Shown one piece after another: positions 1-8,080 of a stretch of DNA of 64,000 bases. The DNA comes from Pontibacter akesuensis. Its GTDB lineage: Bacteria > Bacteroidota > Bacteroidia > Cytophagales > Hymenobacteraceae. Location: positions 1,674,001-1,738,000 of the forward strand of contig NZ_CP014766.1 in NCBI RefSeq assembly GCF_001611675.1. The letters are read 5' to 3'. The notes under the pieces are model-generated. The model worked only from the letters and a program-made list of their open reading frames with translations. It did not search any database and was not told where the DNA came from. Both the position numbers and the translations under genes were made by a program. Positions within the stretch are counted from its first letter, which is position 1. Each line of letters opens with the position of its first letter.

Positions 1-891
1 TCCCCCACCGGCAAGGAGCTGGAGGCTAAACTGGACTTAGGCGGGTTTGGCCTAAGCCGCTTTACGCTTGATAATTATCTGTATCAGCTGGCCGAACAGG
101 CGGGCGTACGGTTTATACTTCAGAAAACGGTGCGGGAGGTTAGCTTTGAGAACGACATTTTCACCGCCCAACTTTCTGGCGGCCAAACGGTTCAGGCGCG
201 CGTGGCGATCGGCGCCTACGGCAAGCGCTCCAACCTAGATCGCCAGCTAAACCGCCGCTTTTTTCAGAACCGCTCCCCGTACATCGGTGTGAAGTACCAC
301 GTGAAGTATGATTTCCCGCGCGACCTGATTGCCCTGCACAACTTTAAAGACGGCTACGCCGGCACTTCAGCCATTGAGGGCGACTGCTACTGCCTCTGCT
401 ACCTCACCACCCGCGATAACCTGAAAAAGCACGGCACCATACCTGCCATGGAGCAGGCCGTGCTTTACCGGAACCCGCACCTGCGCCATATTTTTGAGAC
501 GGGGGAGTTTATGTACGAGCAGCCGGAGGTGATCAACGAGGTATCCTTCGCCACCAAAACCTGTGTAGAAGACCATATCCTGATGGGAGGCGACTCTGCC
601 GGCATGATCACGCCACTCTGCGGCAACGGCATGGCCATTGCCATCCATTCGGCCAAGCTGCTGACGGAGCAGGTGCTCTACTACTTCTCAGAAGGCCAAA
701 ACCGGCAGGCGCTGGAGGCGGGTTATACCCGTGCCTGGAAAAAGCAGTTCGAGAGCCGGCTGCGCGTGGGCCGCACCGTACAAAACCTGTTTGGCAGCCC
801 GGTGGTGTCGGAGGTGGCGGTGGGCGCGCTGAAACATATTCCGGCGGCCGTAAAGCTGATTATGCGCCGCACGCACGGCCAGCCCTTCTGA
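1..891 (+). CDS. FAD/NAD(P)-dependent oxidoreductase, 5'-truncated (type III PKS cassette)
   Basis: The frame is open from the window edge to the stop, so the N-terminus with the dinucleotide-binding GxGxxG lies outside. What remains is the C-terminal two thirds of a geranylgeranyl-reductase/UbiH-like flavoprotein. The FAD-contacting motif GGDSAGMITPLCGNGMA is clear near the end and is followed by the helix that normally packs on the flavin. In Bacteroidota such flavoproteins are commonly encoded beside a type III polyketide synthase and a methyltransferase, which is exactly the order here. The inferred role is oxidative tailoring of the polyketide product. The substrate cannot be told from sequence. 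Confidence 0.85.
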   Translation, partial: SPTGKELEAKLDLGGFGLSRFTLDNYLYQLAEQAGVRFILQKTVREVSFENDIFTAQLSGGQTVQARVAIGAYGKRSNLDRQLNRRFFQNRSPYIGVKYHVKYDFPRDLIALHNFKDGYAGTSAIEGDCYCLCYLTTRDNLKKHGTIPAMEQAVLYRNPHLRHIFETGEFMYEQPEVINEVSFATKTCVEDHILMGGDSAGMITPLCGNGMAIAIHSAKLLTEQVLYYFSEGQNRQALEAGYTRAWKKQFESRLRVGRTVQNLFGSPVVSEVAVGALKHIPAAVKLIMRRTHGQPF

Positions 892-1084
892 AAAATAGTA
901 CAAATCTATTAACAAGTCGCCTGCGTACCTGTTAGCATAAGTAGCGGGCACCAACTGCTCCGCTGCAACTATCAAACCTAAAAGCCACACCTTGCCTTTG
1001 CAGGCTTGCTAACTCCCGTGGCCACCGGTACCGCCATTTTTATACTATGATAACAACGACTTCCATACTTCGTAACAGGACCCT

Positions 1085-2200
1085 ATGAAAAGCTACCTAT
1101 GTGCTATCGGCACAGCCAACCCACCCCACAAGATACCGCAGATGCAGGTAGCTGATTTCATGGCCAATATTTTACAGTTCGGTGAGCGCGACACCCGAAA
1201 GTTGCAGGCGCTCTACCGCTTAACGGGCATCGGCCAGCGCTTCAGCGTGCTGGAGGACTATACCCGCGACAACGGCGACTTCACCTTTTATCCCAACACC
1301 CCTACCCTGGAGCCTTTTCCCACGGTGCAGCAGCGCATGGGCGTATACCGCGAGCATGCTGTGGCGCTGTCGGAGCAGGCGATTCGCACGTGCCTGGAGC
1401 AGGCGCCGGAAACAGGTATGGAGGATATCACGCACCTTATTACCGTAAGCTGCACGGGCATGTATGCGCCCGGTTTGGATATTGAACTGGTGGAGCGGCT
1501 GGGGCTGCCTACCACCGTGCAGCGTACCTCCGTTAATTTCATGGGCTGCTATGCCGCTTTCAACGCGCTTAAACTGGCTGACTCCATCTGCAAATCCACG
1601 CCGGAGGCAAAAGTGATGGTGGTTTGCACCGAGATTTGCACCATCCACTTCCAGAAAAACACTGAGCAGGACCAACTGGTGTCGAACGCGCTGTTTGGCG
1701 ATGGCTCCGCAGCCGTGCTGGTGCAGGGGCAGCCAAGCTGTGAGATGGCCCTGGAGCTACAGTCTTTCCACTGCGACCTGGCACCGGCTGGCAAAAGCGA
1801 GATGGCCTGGCACATCGGCGACACGGGCTTTGAGATGACGCTGTCCTCTTATGTGCCTGAGCTGATTAAAGACGGTATCAAAGCGCTTACCGACCGCCTG
1901 CTGCAGGGCCTCAAAACGAAAGCTTCCGAAATTAACCTGTATGCCATCCACCCCGGTGGGCGCCGTATACTGGAGGTGATTGAAAAGGAACTGGGTATGA
2001 CGCGCGACGACAATCGCTTTGCCTACCAGGTGCTGCGCGAGTTCGGCAACATGTCGTCGGCCACGGTGCTGTTTGTGCTGAAGGCCCTGATGGACACCCT
2101 CACGCCGCAACACCAGGACGAGCCGGTGCTGAGCTTCGCTTTCGGCCCCGGCCTTACGCTCGAATCCATGCTACTGAAAGTACATTATGTGGACGCTTAA
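1085..2200 (+). CDS. Type III polyketide synthase (chalcone synthase-like)
   Basis: This 371-residue ketosynthase has normal length for a homodimeric type III PKS. The catalytic triad is visible: Cys155 in NFMGCYAAFNAL, His289 in AIHPGGRR and Asn322 in GNMSSAT. The conserved CTGMYAPGLD segment lies at 123-132, and the family's C-terminal GPG loop is at 354-356. The enzyme should condense malonyl-CoA units onto an acyl-CoA starter in the cytoplasm, giving an alkylpyrone or alkylresorcinol-type product. The starter is unknown. The methyltransferase gene begins inside its 3' end, so the two are translationally coupled. The flavoprotein gene ends 193 bp upstream on the same strand. Confidence 0.93.
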   Translation: MKSYLCAIGTANPPHKIPQMQVADFMANILQFGERDTRKLQALYRLTGIGQRFSVLEDYTRDNGDFTFYPNTPTLEPFPTVQQRMGVYREHAVALSEQAIRTCLEQAPETGMEDITHLITVSCTGMYAPGLDIELVERLGLPTTVQRTSVNFMGCYAAFNALKLADSICKSTPEAKVMVVCTEICTIHFQKNTEQDQLVSNALFGDGSAAVLVQGQPSCEMALELQSFHCDLAPAGKSEMAWHIGDTGFEMTLSSYVPELIKDGIKALTDRLLQGLKTKASEINLYAIHPGGRRILEVIEKELGMTRDDNRFAYQVLREFGNMSSATVLFVLKALMDTLTPQHQDEPVLSFAFGPGLTLESMLLKVHYVDA

Positions 2201-2894
2201 ACACCGGTCATACGAGCCCGAGATCATGGACGACCTGACCATCTCCTCAGACGAGATGCGCCAGACCCTGAACGAACTGGAGGTGATTAATAACTGGCTG
2301 GGTGGGCATAAGGTGATTCTGGATGCGCTCGATAAGCTGGTGGCCGAACATAAACCGCAGCTCCTGCGCATTGCTGATATTGGCTGCGGCGGCGGCGACA
2401 CCATGAAGAACATTGCCCGCTGGGCGCGTCGCAAAGGCGTAAAAGTAGAGCTGGTGGGGGTAGATGCGAACGATTTTATTGTGCAGTACGCCCGCAATCA
2501 CTGCAGCGAGTTTCCGGAGATACAGGTAGAGCAGCACGACGTTTTCTCGGATGAGTTTGCCCGCGAGCAGTATGATGTGGTGGTGTGCAGCCTGTTTTGC
2601 CACCACTTCACCGATGAGCAACTGGTGCAGATGTTCCGGCAACTGCACCAGCAGGCGCAACTGGCCGTTATCATCAACGACCTGCACCGGCACTGGCTCG
2701 CGTACTACTCCATCAAGTGCCTGACAGCTGTGTTTTCCAAATCGCCGATGGTGCAGAACGACGGGCCGCTTTCGGTATGGCGCGCCTTTAAACGGCCGGA
2801 ACTGGAACGGTTGGTGCGGGATGCAGGTATAAGCACGTATAAACTGCGCTGGATGTGGGCTTTCCGGTGGCAGCTGCTGCTACATAAGCCCTGA
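2187..2894 (+). CDS. Class I SAM-dependent methyltransferase of the PKS cassette
   Basis: This 235-residue protein has a Rossmann methyltransferase core. Motif I reads IADIGCGGGDT (about residues 61-71), and an acidic residue follows in VGVDAND. The ATG overlaps the PKS stop by 14 bp. An alternative ATG lies at 2226 (MDDLTIS). The upstream start is preferred because the RSYEPEIMDD stretch it includes resembles the conserved N-terminus of this methyltransferase group. Its position implies O- or C-methylation of the polyketide, which is inference from gene order. The C-terminal part is rich in Trp and Arg and may form a lipophilic substrate lid. Confidence 0.88.
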   Translation: MWTLKHRSYEPEIMDDLTISSDEMRQTLNELEVINNWLGGHKVILDALDKLVAEHKPQLLRIADIGCGGGDTMKNIARWARRKGVKVELVGVDANDFIVQYARNHCSEFPEIQVEQHDVFSDEFAREQYDVVVCSLFCHHFTDEQLVQMFRQLHQQAQLAVIINDLHRHWLAYYSIKCLTAVFSKSPMVQNDGPLSVWRAFKRPELERLVRDAGISTYKLRWMWAFRWQLLLHKP

Positions 2895-2916
2895 TTCACG
2901 CCTCTGACAAGAAACT

Positions 2917-3123
2917 ATGACCAAGAAAACCATTAACCTCTGGATTCTCTTTGCCGTCTCCATCGTCATCTCGGCGTTGCTGATCTCGGTGTTCGTTAAA
3001 GCACTGAAGCTTGTGCTGATGGCCATACTGGTGCTTGCCCTGACTCCTGTTGTTTTCTTTATACTAAGGCGCTTCTTCCCCGCCAAAAAGGATAGCTCTG
3101 ATAAGCTGGGGAAAAGGGATTAG
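2917..3123 (+). CDS. Small two-helix membrane protein of unknown function
   Basis: This 68-residue ORF starts 22 bp after the methyltransferase stop. It is almost entirely two hydrophobic helices (about 8-27 and 29-52) followed by a Lys/Arg/Asp-rich tail, PAKKDSSDKLGKRD. Such a tail would face the cytoplasm under the positive-inside rule. I recognise no family. The close spacing suggests cotranscription with the PKS cassette, so it may be a membrane anchor or export helper for a lipophilic product. That role is speculative. Confidence 0.6.
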   Translation: MTKKTINLWILFAVSIVISALLISVFVKALKLVLMAILVLALTPVVFFILRRFFPAKKDSSDKLGKRD

Positions 3124-3456
3124 GAGCGTTTCTTCCCGAGCCTATTTTATCCTCTTTTTATAGTGATGCCGTTCTAAGTTTACTTTCATCTCGCCGATAG
3201 GAGAGATCTCCACGCATTCCAGATAGATTTTTCGCTTTGCTCGAAATGACAGTCAGGGAACGACATTCAGAAAAACAGGTATGGAGAAGCACGCCAGAAG
3301 TATAAACTCACCCCTAACCCCTCCGAGGAGGGGAATTGTTTCCCGCTAGTATTTCCATACTTCCTCCAGGTAGTGGGGTCACACAAGCATAGCTAGCTGA
3401 AATATCAAGCAAACCAAGGCTACCTTTCTAACTCCTAAACATTGTAACTATCTAAC
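3124..3456. other. Intergenic gap with GC-rich REP-like repeat
   Basis: This gap has no credible ORF. It separates the plus-strand PKS cassette from the minus-strand HDAC gene. It holds one copy of the dispersed repeat ACCCCTCCGAGGAGGGG (3309-3336), which folds as a hairpin and recurs at 11956, 19271 and 29658. It also has two matches to the abundant AAGTATA/ATACTT motif, at 3298 and near 3356. Confidence 0.7.
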
Positions 3457-4359
3457 TCAAAACCACAGCTGTTGCGCCAGCCGGAAGGTGTTGGCGTGGG
3501 CCTCTACGATATGCGCTATTTGCCTGGAGTAGCCGCCGCCCATACTTACCGCCACGGGCAGGTTGTGTTGCCGGCAAAGCTCCAGCACCGTGCGGTCGCG
3601 CTGTTTGCAGCCGTCTATGCTCATGCCCAGTTTGCCTAACTTATCGGTAGCCAGCACATCCACCCCCGACTGAAAAAACACGAACTCCGGCTGCACGGCA
3701 TCGAGCAGGCGCGGCAGGTGGTGCCGGAGCAGGTGCAGGTAAGTTTTGTCGTCCGTGCCCTCAGCCAGCGGTACGTCCAGGTCGGAGTTCTCTTTGTGGA
3801 AAGGATAGTTGTGGCCGCAGTGCATGCTGAAGGTAAACACGCGCGGCTCGTTTTCAAAGATCTGGGCAGTGCCGTTGCCCTGGTGCACATCCAGGTCCAC
3901 CACCAGCACTTTGCCGATGCCTTTATACCTGAGCAGGTGGTTTGCGGCAATGGCGATGTCGTTGAGCAGGCAGAAGCCCTCGCCGCGGTTGGTAAAGGCG
4001 TGGTGGGTGCCGCCGGCAATGTTCATCCCGATGCCATACTCCAGCGCAAACAAAGCCGCCTGCACAGTGCCGTTCATAATTACCACCTCGCGCTGCACCA
4101 GCTGCTCAGAAAGCGGAAAGCCTGTCTTCCGTACTTCGGAGGCAGACAGTTGCAGGTGGCTCAGGCGGTGCCAGTAGTCGGCGTCGTGCGTGTCAAGTAT
4201 AAACTGTGCGGGTAGTGGCTCCGGTGCAAAAAGATTATCAGAAGTAATGGTGCCCTCGTACAGCAGCTGCTCAGGCAGCAACTCATACTTCGCCATTGGG
4301 AAGCGGTGGTTCTCCGGCAGGCTGTGGGCGAATATCTCAGACCAAGCTATCTTCAGCAT
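3457..4359 (-). CDS. Histone deacetylase family protein (zinc-dependent deacetylase/amidohydrolase)
   Basis: This 300-residue single-domain protein of the arginase/deacetylase fold resembles class IV (HDAC11-like) bacterial enzymes. The catalytic His pair is at 119-120 (GGTHHAF). Zinc ligands are Asp157 and His159 in VVDLDVHQGNG and Asp234 in QSGVDVLATD. The N-terminal MPMAKYELLPE-like stretch is typical of bacterial members. Bacteria lack histones, so likely substrates are acetylated polyamines, acetylated protein lysines or acetoin-type metabolites. The sequence does not decide between them. The gene stands alone, with long gaps on both sides. Confidence 0.92.
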   Translation of the reverse strand: MLKIAWSEIFAHSLPENHRFPMAKYELLPEQLLYEGTITSDNLFAPEPLPAQFILDTHDADYWHRLSHLQLSASEVRKTGFPLSEQLVQREVVIMNGTVQAALFALEYGIGMNIAGGTHHAFTNRGEGFCLLNDIAIAANHLLRYKGIGKVLVVDLDVHQGNGTAQIFENEPRVFTFSMHCGHNYPFHKENSDLDVPLAEGTDDKTYLHLLRHHLPRLLDAVQPEFVFFQSGVDVLATDKLGKLGMSIDGCKQRDRTVLELCRQHNLPVAVSMGGGYSRQIAHIVEAHANTFRLAQQLWF

Positions 4360-4888
4360 ATCGCAAAGCTAACAAGAATTGCGCCGCCAAGGTTTAGTTA
4401 TACTTACAGGAGAGTCCCAAAACACAGGCACCACTTTCTCAGGCCAGTGCAATTAACAGCCTTACCAACTGCTGAGTTGATAAATTCTGAAACTTTTTCA
4501 GAATCGGCCCACGCAAGTGGAATTCCCCTTGTTTTCAGAGGTGTCATTGTGGATAACTATGTTAACTCAACAGGCTTATCCACGATTTTGTGTTGATTGC
4601 CTATTAACAAAGCCTGAAAAACGTAATATTCCATTAAAAACAACGGCGGCACTATATTTAGTTTAAGCCTTGTTTCTGGCTGCAAACGGAACCAACCAAG
4701 CCACCACATCCACTAATAATCACATTCTAACACCCTGCCTGCATTTATACTTTGTGGCGCTCATAAAAATCATTCCAGCAGCTCAGGTTTCCTGACGGGC
4801 ATGTACCTATAACCTGAGGAGATAAATCAAGTATAAACATAAGTAGATATTCTCAAGTATGGGAATCGATAAGCTAAAGCCACACACT
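4360..4888. other. Long intergenic gap with hairpin and DnaA-box pair
   Basis: About 530 bp separate two divergent genes, with no convincing ORF. A 96-codon frame here has no family features. The gap holds a perfect 9-bp inverted repeat ATTCTGAAA/TTTCAGAAT (4484-4504), a pair of DnaA-box-like sites (4548-4584) and AT-rich sequence after them. It also holds several TATACTT/AAGTATA motifs (4399, 4746, 4829). A TATACTTTG at 4746-4754 resembles a Bacteroidota -7 element with altered spacing and could drive the barrel gene downstream. Confidence 0.6.
4548..4584. promoter_or_regulatory. Inverted pair of DnaA-box-like sites
   Basis: TGTGGATAA at 4548-4556 is the exact complement of the consensus DnaA box TTATCCACA. 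TTATCCACG at 4576-4584 matches 8 of 9 in the opposite orientation. They are about 28 bp apart centre to centre, with a GTTAAC palindrome between them. The sequence match is certain. Binding by DnaA, or an origin role, is inference. No dnaA, gidA or other origin-linked gene is in the window. Confidence 0.4.
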
Positions 4889-5518
4889 ATGAAAAAGCAA
4901 CTGTTACTCGCGCTACTGATGATCTTTTCAGTGACGGGTTATGCACAGATAGAAGGTCCTAACCCGGTAAACCAAAACCATAACTTGTTCAGCAGGTCAC
5001 CTAACTCAGGTATCGGTATAAAAGGCGGCGTCAACTTCTCGAACGTGCACGGCAGCGATGCCGATATCTATGGCGAAACAAACAATTTCACGTCTTTTCA
5101 CGCTGGTATCTTTGCCCAGTTTGCCATCAGCGAGGAATTCTTCTCTATTCAGCCCGAGCTGCTTTATACCCGCAGGGGCTTTGAGCGGCAGGACTCGGTT
5201 TTCAGGTTCGACTACCTTGAAGTGCCTGTACTGGCCGTGTTCAATATTTCCGACAGTTTCAGCGCACACCTTGGCCCGCAGGTGGGGGTGATGATGTCAT
5301 CCAAGCAGGAGGACAAGGAAATTGACCTGGAGCCCTACAACACGTTTGACTATGGCCTTGCCGCTGGCCTGGAGGCACGTTTTCTGGAGCGCCTGAGGGT
5401 AGGAGCACGCTACGTCCACAGCTTTGCCGACCTGCGCAAGGAAGACGACAACGGCAACAGCATCGACCAGAATATAAAGACGGGGGTGATACAGGTGTAC
5501 CTGGGCATCAGCCTATAG
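4889..5518 (+). CDS. PorT-like outer membrane beta-barrel protein
   Basis: This 209-residue secreted protein has a signal peptide (MKKQLLLALLMIFSVTGYAQ). GIKGGVNFSNVHG follows soon after, the usual first strand of Bacteroidota OMP_b-brl_2/PorT-like barrels. Alternating amphipathic strands continue to the C-terminus, which ends in a hydrophobic strand VIQVYLGISL. The frame is open back to an ATG at 4859. The internal ATG at 4889 is preferred because it starts directly at the signal peptide. The function is an eight-strand-sized barrel of unknown ligand. A hairpin terminator follows. Confidence 0.82.
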   Translation: MKKQLLLALLMIFSVTGYAQIEGPNPVNQNHNLFSRSPNSGIGIKGGVNFSNVHGSDADIYGETNNFTSFHAGIFAQFAISEEFFSIQPELLYTRRGFERQDSVFRFDYLEVPVLAVFNISDSFSAHLGPQVGVMMSSKQEDKEIDLEPYNTFDYGLAAGLEARFLERLRVGARYVHSFADLRKEDDNGNSIDQNIKTGVIQVYLGISL

Positions 5519-5553
5519 CCAGGCGCCTGCCGAAAGTATAAAAGTATGCCTAC

Positions 5554-5586
5554 GAAGCCGGGCCGGGTGCCTGGCTTCTGCTTTTT
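5554..5586 (+). terminator. Intrinsic terminator after the barrel gene
   Basis: A ten-pair stem, GAAGCCGGGC/GCCTGGCTTC (one G-T pair), encloses a 5-nt loop. It is followed by TGCTTTTT. Confidence 0.75.
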
Positions 5587-5677
5587 AGGGGCATTTGCGG
5601 TTGTAAAATATATCGTTTTAAGTAGTTACAACGTAAGTTAGGCATCGCTGCGGCGTTTTTAACCTAACCCAACCCCT

Positions 5678-6400
5678 ATGGCCAAGCCCCCCTGTACGCT
5701 GCTCCTGCAGTTGGCGCTGCTGCTTTTTACCCTCGGCGCCTGTGATACCAGTATCCATACCGATGAAGCCATTGTGGGCGATGCCATCGAGGAAAAGGCA
5801 CAGCCGGAGCCTTCTGTGGTGTTTGAGATAGATACAGCCAAAAGTGAGCTTACCTGGATCGGGGCCAAGATGACGGGCCGCCACAACGGCGTTTTCGACC
5901 TGCAGCGCGGGGAACTGTACATGACCGACGACCTGCTAACGGGCGGGCACTTTGTGATAGACATGACCACCACCCGCTCCACGGACAAAACCATTGACGC
6001 GGAGAGCAACAAAAAACTGACCGAGCACCTGCGTTCCCCCGATTTCTTTGACACCGAGCGCCACCAAACCGCGGAGTTTGTGCTTACGGGCATTTCGCCC
6101 TACGACAGCCTAAGCGAAAAGGCCAGCCAAACCAAGGCCACCGCTTACAGCGAGCAGCGCGTTAAAAACCCCACTCACCGCCTCTCCGGCAACCTGACCA
6201 TCAAGGGGCAAACCAAAAGCGTGTCGTTTCCGGCACGTCTCACCATGGAAGACAGCCTGGTGCGCGCAAAGGCAAACTTCAATATAGACCGTACCAAATG
6301 GGGGCTCGTGTACCGCTACGACACCTCGTTGGGAGAGAAGACGATCCGGCCTGAAGTGAACATTGGTTTGGACATTGTAGCAAAGCCGAAAAAGCGTTAG
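5678..6400 (+). CDS. YceI family lipoprotein
   Basis: This 240-residue protein has a lipoprotein signal peptide ending in LGAC (Cys22) and an acidic linker to about residue 46. The rest is a complete YceI lipocalin-like domain, starting with VFEIDTAKSELTWIGAK and including GRHNGVFDLQRGEL and the late NFNIDRTKWGLVY signature. YceI domains form a beta-barrel that binds isoprenoid-like lipids. In Bacteroidota they are often anchored on the outer or periplasmic face. The ligand here is unknown. The neighbours are also small envelope proteins but are not tightly spaced, so no operon is claimed. Confidence 0.92.
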   Translation: MAKPPCTLLLQLALLLFTLGACDTSIHTDEAIVGDAIEEKAQPEPSVVFEIDTAKSELTWIGAKMTGRHNGVFDLQRGELYMTDDLLTGGHFVIDMTTTRSTDKTIDAESNKKLTEHLRSPDFFDTERHQTAEFVLTGISPYDSLSEKASQTKATAYSEQRVKNPTHRLSGNLTIKGQTKSVSFPARLTMEDSLVRAKANFNIDRTKWGLVYRYDTSLGEKTIRPEVNIGLDIVAKPKKR

Positions 6401-6522
6401 CAGCCAGCAGCTTATACCTGGTTAACCTGTCCTGTGCCCCTGTGCGTTAGTTGCAGCCTGGAATTATTTTATGCTAAAGCCCGTTTTTGCTCGTTCCTAG
6501 TCCTAAACAATACCTATTGCAC

Positions 6523-7071
6523 ATGAGAAAATACCTTTGCCTGATTCCCTTGCTTTTGTTTGCGCTTACCGCCAGTGCACAGAACCCGCAGTTGGCCCGG
6601 TTTAACGAGCAGCAGGCAAATACGCTGGAAACAGGCATGCTGGTGCTGGGCGGCTGGGCCATCCTGAACATCCTCATCAGCAGCTACCAACTTACCAAAG
6701 CAACCCGCAACCGCAGATACTTTTACCAGATGAACCTGTACTGGAACATCGTGAACCTTATTATAGCTGCGCTTGCCCTTTACAGCATACTTACAAAAGA
6801 CGCCATGGCGCAAACACTGGCAGAGAGCGTGCAACTGCACAGCTGGTATAAAAAAATACTGTACCTGAATGTGGGCCTGGATGTAGCCTACGTGCTGCTG
6901 GGAACTTACCTGAAGGAGCGCTCACGCAACACACCCCGTTACGAGAAACTGCAGGGTTGGGGCCAGTCGGTGCTGCTGCAGGGTGCTTTCCTGTTTTTCC
7001 TCGATCTGGCTTTGGTTGTTTTGTTGGAGGCTCCTGCCAACCAGCTGTTCCAACTTATCCCGGCAGCCTGA
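6523..7071 (+). CDS. Four-helix membrane protein, hypothetical (possibly DUF6992-like)
   Basis: This 182-residue protein has an N-terminal signal-like helix MRKYLCLIPLLLFALTASAQ. About four further hydrophobic segments follow, near GMLVLGGWAILNILISS, YWNIVNLIIAALALYSIL, ILYLNVGLDVAYVLLG and LFFLDLALVVLLEA. The frame is open upstream only to a TTG at 6487, so the ATG at 6523 is taken. It resembles uncharacterised Bacteroidota proteins I loosely recall as DUF6992. Catalytic residues are not apparent. The gene is followed by an exceptionally long perfect terminator shared with the convergent gene. Confidence 0.7.
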   Translation: MRKYLCLIPLLLFALTASAQNPQLARFNEQQANTLETGMLVLGGWAILNILISSYQLTKATRNRRYFYQMNLYWNIVNLIIAALALYSILTKDAMAQTLAESVQLHSWYKKILYLNVGLDVAYVLLGTYLKERSRNTPRYEKLQGWGQSVLLQGAFLFFLDLALVVLLEAPANQLFQLIPAA

Positions 7072-7082
7072 TTTATATTTGC

Positions 7083-7140
7083 AGCCCCATTAAAAAAGCC
7101 GCACCTGAAATTGATCAGGTGCGGCTTTTTTAATGGGGCT
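7083..7140. terminator. Bidirectional terminator with perfect 26-bp stem
   Basis: The arms 7083-7108 and 7115-7140 are exact inverted repeats around the 6-nt loop AATTGA. The core is GCCGCACCTGA/TCAGGTGCGGC, flanked by A6 on the left and T6 on the right. It can terminate transcription in both directions and lies between two convergent genes. Confidence 0.95.
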
Positions 7141-7147
7141 GGTTTGC

Positions 7148-7705
7148 CTAGCGGTTGTGCTTTCCTTCGGCAAACTCCTCTATCATCTTCTTATTGAAGG
7201 CCGGGATGTCGTCCGGGTTGCGGCTGGTTACCAGTCCCTGGTCCACTACCACTTCTTCGTCTACCCAGTTTGCGCCAGCGTTTACCAGGTCCGTCTTCAA
7301 CGTGTGGTAGCTGGTCATTTTCCTGCCTTTCACCTTGCCGGTTTCAATCAGCGTCCAGGGGGCGTGGCAGATAGCCGCCACCGGTTTGCCGCTTTCCATA
7401 AAGCTGTTCACAAAGCTCACGGCCTCTTTGTTGGTGCGCAGGTTGTCGGGGTTCATCACGCCGCCGGGCAGCAGCAGGCCGTTGTAGTCGTTGGCGTTTA
7501 CCTCGCTTAGCTTCTTGTCTACCTTAAATTTGTCGCCCCATTCGGTATGGTTCCAGGCTTTGATTTCGCTGTTTTCGTTCGGGGAGATGATGTGAGCCTC
7601 GGCACCCGCGTCTTTCAACGCTTGCATGGGCTTGGTAAGCTCCACCTGCTCAAATCCCTCTTCTACCAGTACTGCTATTTTCTTTCCCTCTAATTTATTC
7701 GCCAT
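7148..7705 (-). CDS. DJ-1/PfpI family protein (type 1 glutamine amidotransferase-like)
   Basis: This 185-residue protein is the usual size for PfpI/YhbO proteins. The nucleophile elbow is AAICHAPW with Cys113 and His114. The conserved Glu lies in the N-terminal VEEGFEQVE, and GLLLPGG is the family strand-turn. Homologues act as chaperone/deglycase or glyoxalase III-like enzymes that handle carbonyl stress. Protease activity is less likely in this subgroup. The gene is transcribed alone towards the strong bidirectional terminator. Confidence 0.93.
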   Translation of the reverse strand: MANKLEGKKIAVLVEEGFEQVELTKPMQALKDAGAEAHIISPNENSEIKAWNHTEWGDKFKVDKKLSEVNANDYNGLLLPGGVMNPDNLRTNKEAVSFVNSFMESGKPVAAICHAPWTLIETGKVKGRKMTSYHTLKTDLVNAGANWVDEEVVVDQGLVTSRNPDDIPAFNKKMIEEFAEGKHNR

Positions 7706-7909
7706 TCTTAAGTTTGTTTTATTGGTTAAACATTGTCTAGTTCTATAAATAACGCGCCCACGCCTTATTTGTTAAAGCGCAGCTAACGCAATTCCCTCCT
7801 TTTAACTACTACCCTTCCCTATACTTGTGCAGGTGCGCCGCGCAGCCTTCACTAACTACCATCCCTAGCACTAGTGATTATGCAGGCAAGCCGTCAAAAT
7901 CAATCTTCC

Positions 7910-7932
7910 TTATTTGGATTCAGTCTAAACAA
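7910..7932. promoter_or_regulatory. Candidate iron-responsive (Fur-like) operator
   Basis: An imperfect dyad, TTATTTGGATT-C-AGTCTAAACAA (11-1-11), matches 8 of 11 between its arms. It overlaps the -33 side of the promoter for a siderophore-type TonB receptor, which is where a repressor would act. Similar ATTTAGATT-type dyads are known to me upstream of iron genes in Bacteroidota. The identity of the bound protein is inferred. Confidence 0.5.
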
Positions 7933-7945
7933 TGCGGTAAGTTTG
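7914..7945 (+). promoter_or_regulatory. Bacteroidota-type promoter for the TonB receptor
   Basis: TTG at 7914-7916 and TAAGTTTG at 7938-7945 are separated by 21 nt. This fits the TTG/TAnnTTTG consensus exactly. Transcription should start near 7952. Confidence 0.65.
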
Positions 7946-8080
7946 TATGCAATCAGAACCTAAGGGGCAAAAGCGAAGCGCATTCTGGTGTTAAAACACC
8001 CTGCAGAGCATGCCGCCGCAGCACGCGCAAGTAAAGTTCTGATAAAGTAAAATCATCAAACCACCTATATACACCTGGTA

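Larger units (their letters stand above)
7706..8080. other. Intergenic region holding the TonB receptor promoter
   Basis: These 375 bp lie between divergent genes. They contain a dyad operator candidate at 7910-7932, a good Bacteroidota promoter at 7914-7945 and a TATACTT copy near 7822. The untranslated leader of the receptor gene would be about 125 nt, without an obvious riboswitch. No ORF here looks real. Confidence 0.65.

Noticed and set aside
4306-4596. 96-codon plus ORF between the HDAC and barrel genes
   Set aside because: It overlaps the HDAC 5' end and reads through the DnaA-box pair and a hairpin. There is no domain.
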